DNA from: an uncultured Bacteroidota bacterium
GTDB taxonomy: Bacteria; Bacteroidota; Bacteroidia; Flavobacteriales; UA16
Reading direction: 5' to 3'
NCBI GenBank assembly: GCA_902578505.1
Contig: CACHDD010000034.1
Coordinates: forward strand, 1 to 10,172
Length of the DNA: 10,172 nucleotides
Position 1 is the first letter of the stretch. The number at the start of each line of letters is the position of its first letter. Positions 7,614 to 10,172 of this stretch are shown here, piece after piece. The translations under genes were made by a program, and so were the position numbers. A model generated the notes under the pieces. The model did no database searches, was not told where the DNA came from, and was given only the letters and a program-made list of their open reading frames with translations.

Positions 7614-8816
7614 ATGATAAGTCCAGGAAGTAATTACGCATTAGTAAAAATCAAGCCCAAACGCCAAGAGAGTATTCTTCGTAAACACCCTTGGGTTTTC
7701 AGTGGTGCTATCAAAAGTATTGACGGAAAACCAGGTGCTGGGGATTGGGTTTGCGTTACAGCGAATAAGGGTGCAATTCTCGGATGGGGTCACTACTCAC
7801 CTGGTACATCTATCGCAATAAGATTACTTACATTCGGCGATATAAAACCCGATGAACAATGGTGGAACACCAAGATTCAGGAAGCGGTACAGGTGAGGCG
7901 TGATTTGGGTTTATTTACAGAATCAAACAATACCTGCAGACTAGTTTTCGCTGAAGGAGATGGCCTTCCAGGGTTAATCGCCGACTTCTACGGTGGAGTG
8001 TTAGTTATCCAATGCCATACTCCAGGAATGCACAACGTCCGAAAATTACTCTGTGACGCATTTTCCAAAGCCCTAGGCTCGGACCTAAAAGCCATATACG
8101 ACAAGAGCTCAAAGTCACTAGCTAAACACGGCGACACAAAAAGCGTTGACGGACTTCTTTGGGGCGAAATCCCGGAAAACCATTATGCACTTGAACACGG
8201 CAATAAATTCAATATTGACTGGGAAAAAGGACAAAAGACAGGATTTTTCATTGACCAAAGAGAGAATAGAAAACTTCTTGGCGAATTCTCTAAAGGAAAG
8301 AAGGTTCTAAACGTATTTAGCTACACAGGCGGCTTTTCAATTTATGCAATGAAGGCAGGAGCATCTGAGGTCCACAGCTTAGATAGCTCAGCAAGAGCTC
8401 TAGAAGTTTGCGAGGAAAATGTAGATCTAAATGACCTACCCCAAACCCAACACAAATCCATCAATGCAGACGCAGTCCAATTCTTAAAAGAGGAATTAGA
8501 GGATTACGATGTTGTGGTTCTTGACCCACCAGCATTTGCAAAAAGAGCATCTGCCAAACACGCGGCAGTTCAAGGGTATAAAAGAATAAACCTAAGGGCT
8601 TTAGAATCAATGAAGCCTGGGTCTATACTTTTCACATTTTCATGCTCTCAAGCAGTAAATGACAAGCTATTTACAGACACAATTATATCTGCTGCAATCG
8701 GTGCAAATAGAACTGTAAGAATCCTGCATAGACTTCATCAACCTGCGGATCACCCTGTAAATGCTTTCCATCCTGAGGGTTCGTATTTAAAAGGATTAGT
8801 CCTAAGAGTAGACTAG
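7614..8816 (+). CDS. rlmI: RlmI-like 23S rRNA cytosine-5 methyltransferase
   Basis: This is a class I SAM-dependent methyltransferase of the RlmI group, whose E. coli member makes m5C1962 in 23S rRNA. The 400-residue protein has an N-terminal PUA-type RNA-binding region (about residues 1-75, with KHPWVFSGAI), the family EGDGLPGL motif (114-121), GFFIDQRENR (around 211-220), the SAM-binding VLNVFSYTGGFS (231-242), DPPAF (304-308) and FSCSQ with the likely catalytic Cys344. It ends in the usual HPEGSYLKGLVLRV. I chose the ATG at 7614, 5 bases after the recQ stop. An in-frame TTG at 7605 overlaps that stop and would add only three residues. The gene ends 10 bases from the convergent pdxH stop. 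The exact rRNA target is inferred from the family; a related cytosine methyltransferase with another target cannot be excluded. Confidence 0.93.
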   Translation: MISPGSNYALVKIKPKRQESILRKHPWVFSGAIKSIDGKPGAGDWVCVTANKGAILGWGHYSPGTSIAIRLLTFGDIKPDEQWWNTKIQEAVQVRRDLGLFTESNNTCRLVFAEGDGLPGLIADFYGGVLVIQCHTPGMHNVRKLLCDAFSKALGSDLKAIYDKSSKSLAKHGDTKSVDGLLWGEIPENHYALEHGNKFNIDWEKGQKTGFFIDQRENRKLLGEFSKGKKVLNVFSYTGGFSIYAMKAGASEVHSLDSSARALEVCEENVDLNDLPQTQHKSINADAVQFLKEELEDYDVVVLDPPAFAKRASAKHAAVQGYKRINLRALESMKPGSILFTFSCSQAVNDKLFTDTIISAAIGANRTVRILHRLHQPADHPVNAFHPEGSYLKGLVLRVD

Positions 8817-8826
8817 TTTGAGTAGC

Positions 8827-9465
8827 TTAAGGTTGAAGCAATACTTTCTTCCAACCACTTCCCTCCTTATCATATCTCACTCTGTCGTGTAGCCTTGATG
8901 CTCTACCTTGCCAAAACTCTGCATCAGCGATCTCAATTACATATCCACCCCAATGAGGCGGCCTTGGCACCTCAACACCTTCAAATTTCGCTTCGAATTC
9001 TGCATATTTTTCTTCTAGTTCTTTACGACTTGACAAAGTGCTGCTTTGATCCGAAGCCCAAGCTCCAATTTGAGACGCTCTAGGACGTGAAGCAAAATAA
9101 GCATCAGAATCTGATTCGCTTAAATGCTTTACAACACCACTAAATCTAGCTTGCCTTTGCATAGTTCGCCAAAAGAATGTAGCAGACGCTTTAGAGTGCA
9201 TATCAATCTCATCGCCTTTTGAACTTTGCTTGTTTGTATAAAATACTATTCCACTAGCATCCACTCCTCTAGCAAGAACAATTCTTCCAGTAGGCATTCC
9301 TCCTTCTCTTAAAGTAGATAGACAAAAAGCATTTGGGTCACCAACACCTTCGTTAGTTGCTTCCTCAATCCATAAAGAAAGCTGTTCTAAAGGACAATCA
9401 AGCATAGAATCGAGGCTAAGCTCACCTTTTGTGTAATCTGTTCTTATATCTCTTATTGAACTCAC
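8827..9465 (-). CDS. pdxH: Pyridoxamine 5'-phosphate oxidase
   Basis: This FMN-dependent cytosolic enzyme oxidises pyridoxamine or pyridoxine 5'-phosphate to pyridoxal 5'-phosphate, the last step of vitamin B6 salvage and of one de novo route. The 212 residues align along their whole length with the family: IRTDYTKGEL near the start, GRIVLARG (60-67) and FYTN for FMN binding, RQARFSG, the conserved YFASRPRASQIGAWASDQS, and EFWQGRASRLHDRVRY near the end, with Trp-Lys-Lys-Val-Leu-Leu-Gln-Pro at the C-terminus in place of the more usual RLAP. The SRK of the E. coli FMN loop reads SSK here, a mild deviation. The start is GTG at 9465; no ATG fits the conserved N-terminus. That GTG overlaps the stop of the upstream phosphatase gene by 4 bases (GTGA), so translation is probably coupled. 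Confidence 0.96.
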   Translation of the reverse strand: MSSIRDIRTDYTKGELSLDSMLDCPLEQLSLWIEEATNEGVGDPNAFCLSTLREGGMPTGRIVLARGVDASGIVFYTNKQSSKGDEIDMHSKASATFFWRTMQRQARFSGVVKHLSESDSDAYFASRPRASQIGAWASDQSSTLSSRKELEEKYAEFEAKFEGVEVPRPPHWGGYVIEIADAEFWQGRASRLHDRVRYDKEGSGWKKVLLQP

Positions 9466-10172
9466 AGTTCCTTAGATTTTATTTCCCTAGTCCAAATCTC
9501 TTCGCCTTCTACATCCTTTATGATTATCTCCATAGTCCTGTCCTTTCTAGGACCTGAAAAGTTCATTACGGCATAATTGCGTTCAGCTGCTACAGTTCCT
9601 TCAACCCTAAGAGTATTTATCTCCTCTTCATTGTTATAACTAGAGCTTGTTAAAGGTGAAGTTGTTAAATCATGAACTACAATTCCATGATCTAACTCAA
9701 GTTTACTTAGTTCTGTACAATGTCTATCACCACTTATAAATACTACTCCATGAATTCTCTCTTCTTCTATCCTATCAATAATTTCTTGCCTTTCAGGAAA
9801 ACGAGCCATGTTCTCGTGAGAAGCATTATCAGATAAAAATTGACCTCCGATTGCAACAACTTTGAATTGAGCATAGCTCTTATTCATTGCAGCAATAAGC
9901 CAATCTATTTGGTCTTCACCTAATACTTGAGGATCTTGAGTTTCATTGTAATGATGAACTCTATTAGATCTGTTATCAAGTAAAAAGAACTCTACATCTG
10001 AAAATCTAAAAGCAGTTGCTACATTATTAGCACCTGCAGGAGCACCATAACTTGGATTAGCCCAAAACGCCTTAAAAGTCTCACTTGCCCAATCTCCGTG
10101 AATCCAATTTCTATCTGCATCGTTAGGTCCATAATCGTGGTCATCCCAAATAGCATAGTTAGGACAAGACTT
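9462..10172 (-). CDS. PhoD-like metallophosphatase (C-terminal part; 5' end outside window)
   Basis: The frame is open from the right edge to the TGA at 9464-9462 and shows 236 residues of a longer protein. It belongs to the PhoD-like (alkaline phosphatase D related) calcineurin-type metallophosphatases. The signature YAIWDDHDYGPND occurs at visible residues 6-18, where the Asp and His residues bind metal. LLDNRSNR, GGQFLSD and ISGDRHCTEL follow, with the metal-binding GDRH at 148-151. The last ~60 residues form the usual beta-rich tail. The Met codon at 9887 is internal, because the clear family motifs lie upstream of it. Substrate cannot be told from sequence: members include phosphodiesterases and phosphomonoesterases, and many are exported, but the N-terminus that would show a signal peptide is missing. 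The gene overlaps pdxH by 4 bases and is probably cotranscribed with it. Confidence 0.9.
   Translation of the reverse strand, partial: KSCPNYAIWDDHDYGPNDADRNWIHGDWASETFKAFWANPSYGAPAGANNVATAFRFSDVEFFLLDNRSNRVHHYNETQDPQVLGEDQIDWLIAAMNKSYAQFKVVAIGGQFLSDNASHENMARFPERQEIIDRIEEERIHGVVFISGDRHCTELSKLELDHGIVVHDLTTSPLTSSSYNNEEEINTLRVEGTVAAERNYAVMNFSGPRKDRTMEIIIKDVEGEEIWTREIKSKEL

Noticed and set aside
8800..8835. Possible intrinsic terminator between rlmI and pdxH
   Set aside because: Only short palindromes (ACTAGT, CTTAAG) are present; there is no stable stem with a following T-run on either strand.
1..10172. tRNA, rRNA, CRISPR, insertion sequence or phage signals
   Set aside because: I saw no cloverleaf-like sequence, regularly spaced repeats, transposase or integrase motifs or terminal inverted repeats; nearly every base is accounted for by the seven genes.

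Overview
This A+T-rich window carries seven protein genes packed almost end to end, and the content points to a Bacteroidota chromosome, most likely a marine Flavobacteriales-type organism. The reasons are the lack of clear Shine-Dalgarno sites, a RecQ with its zinc-binding cysteines near the C-terminus, the tpiA-prmA pairing, and a very large exported protein of a style I associate with that phylum. The assignment is an inference from gene content; no rRNA or tRNA is present to confirm it.

Layout. Positions 1-5680 hold a minus-strand run that reads tpiA (triosephosphate isomerase), prmA (ribosomal protein L11 methyltransferase), then a giant exported protein of unknown function that runs off the left edge after 1337 visible codons. 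tpiA and prmA overlap by 8 bases, and 41 bases separate prmA from the giant gene, so one transcript is likely. Diverging from tpiA with only 20 bases between start codons is a plus-strand pair, recQ (DNA helicase) and rlmI-like (23S rRNA cytosine methyltransferase), separated by 5 bases. From the right edge comes a second minus-strand pair, the 3' part of a PhoD-like metallophosphatase gene and pdxH (pyridoxamine 5'-phosphate oxidase). These overlap by 4 bases (GTGA). pdxH and rlmI converge with 10 bases between stop codons.

Function. Most of the window is housekeeping: glycolysis (tpiA), vitamin B6 salvage (pdxH), translation apparatus modification (prmA, rlmI) and DNA repair or recombination (recQ). 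The poorly explained part is the giant minus-strand protein that occupies 40% of the window. It has a signal peptide, a beta-rich composition and a short segment resembling a winged helix, and I cannot assign it a function.

There is no non-coding stretch longer than 41 bases. I saw no mobile element, CRISPR array, RNA gene, attachment site or intrinsic terminator.
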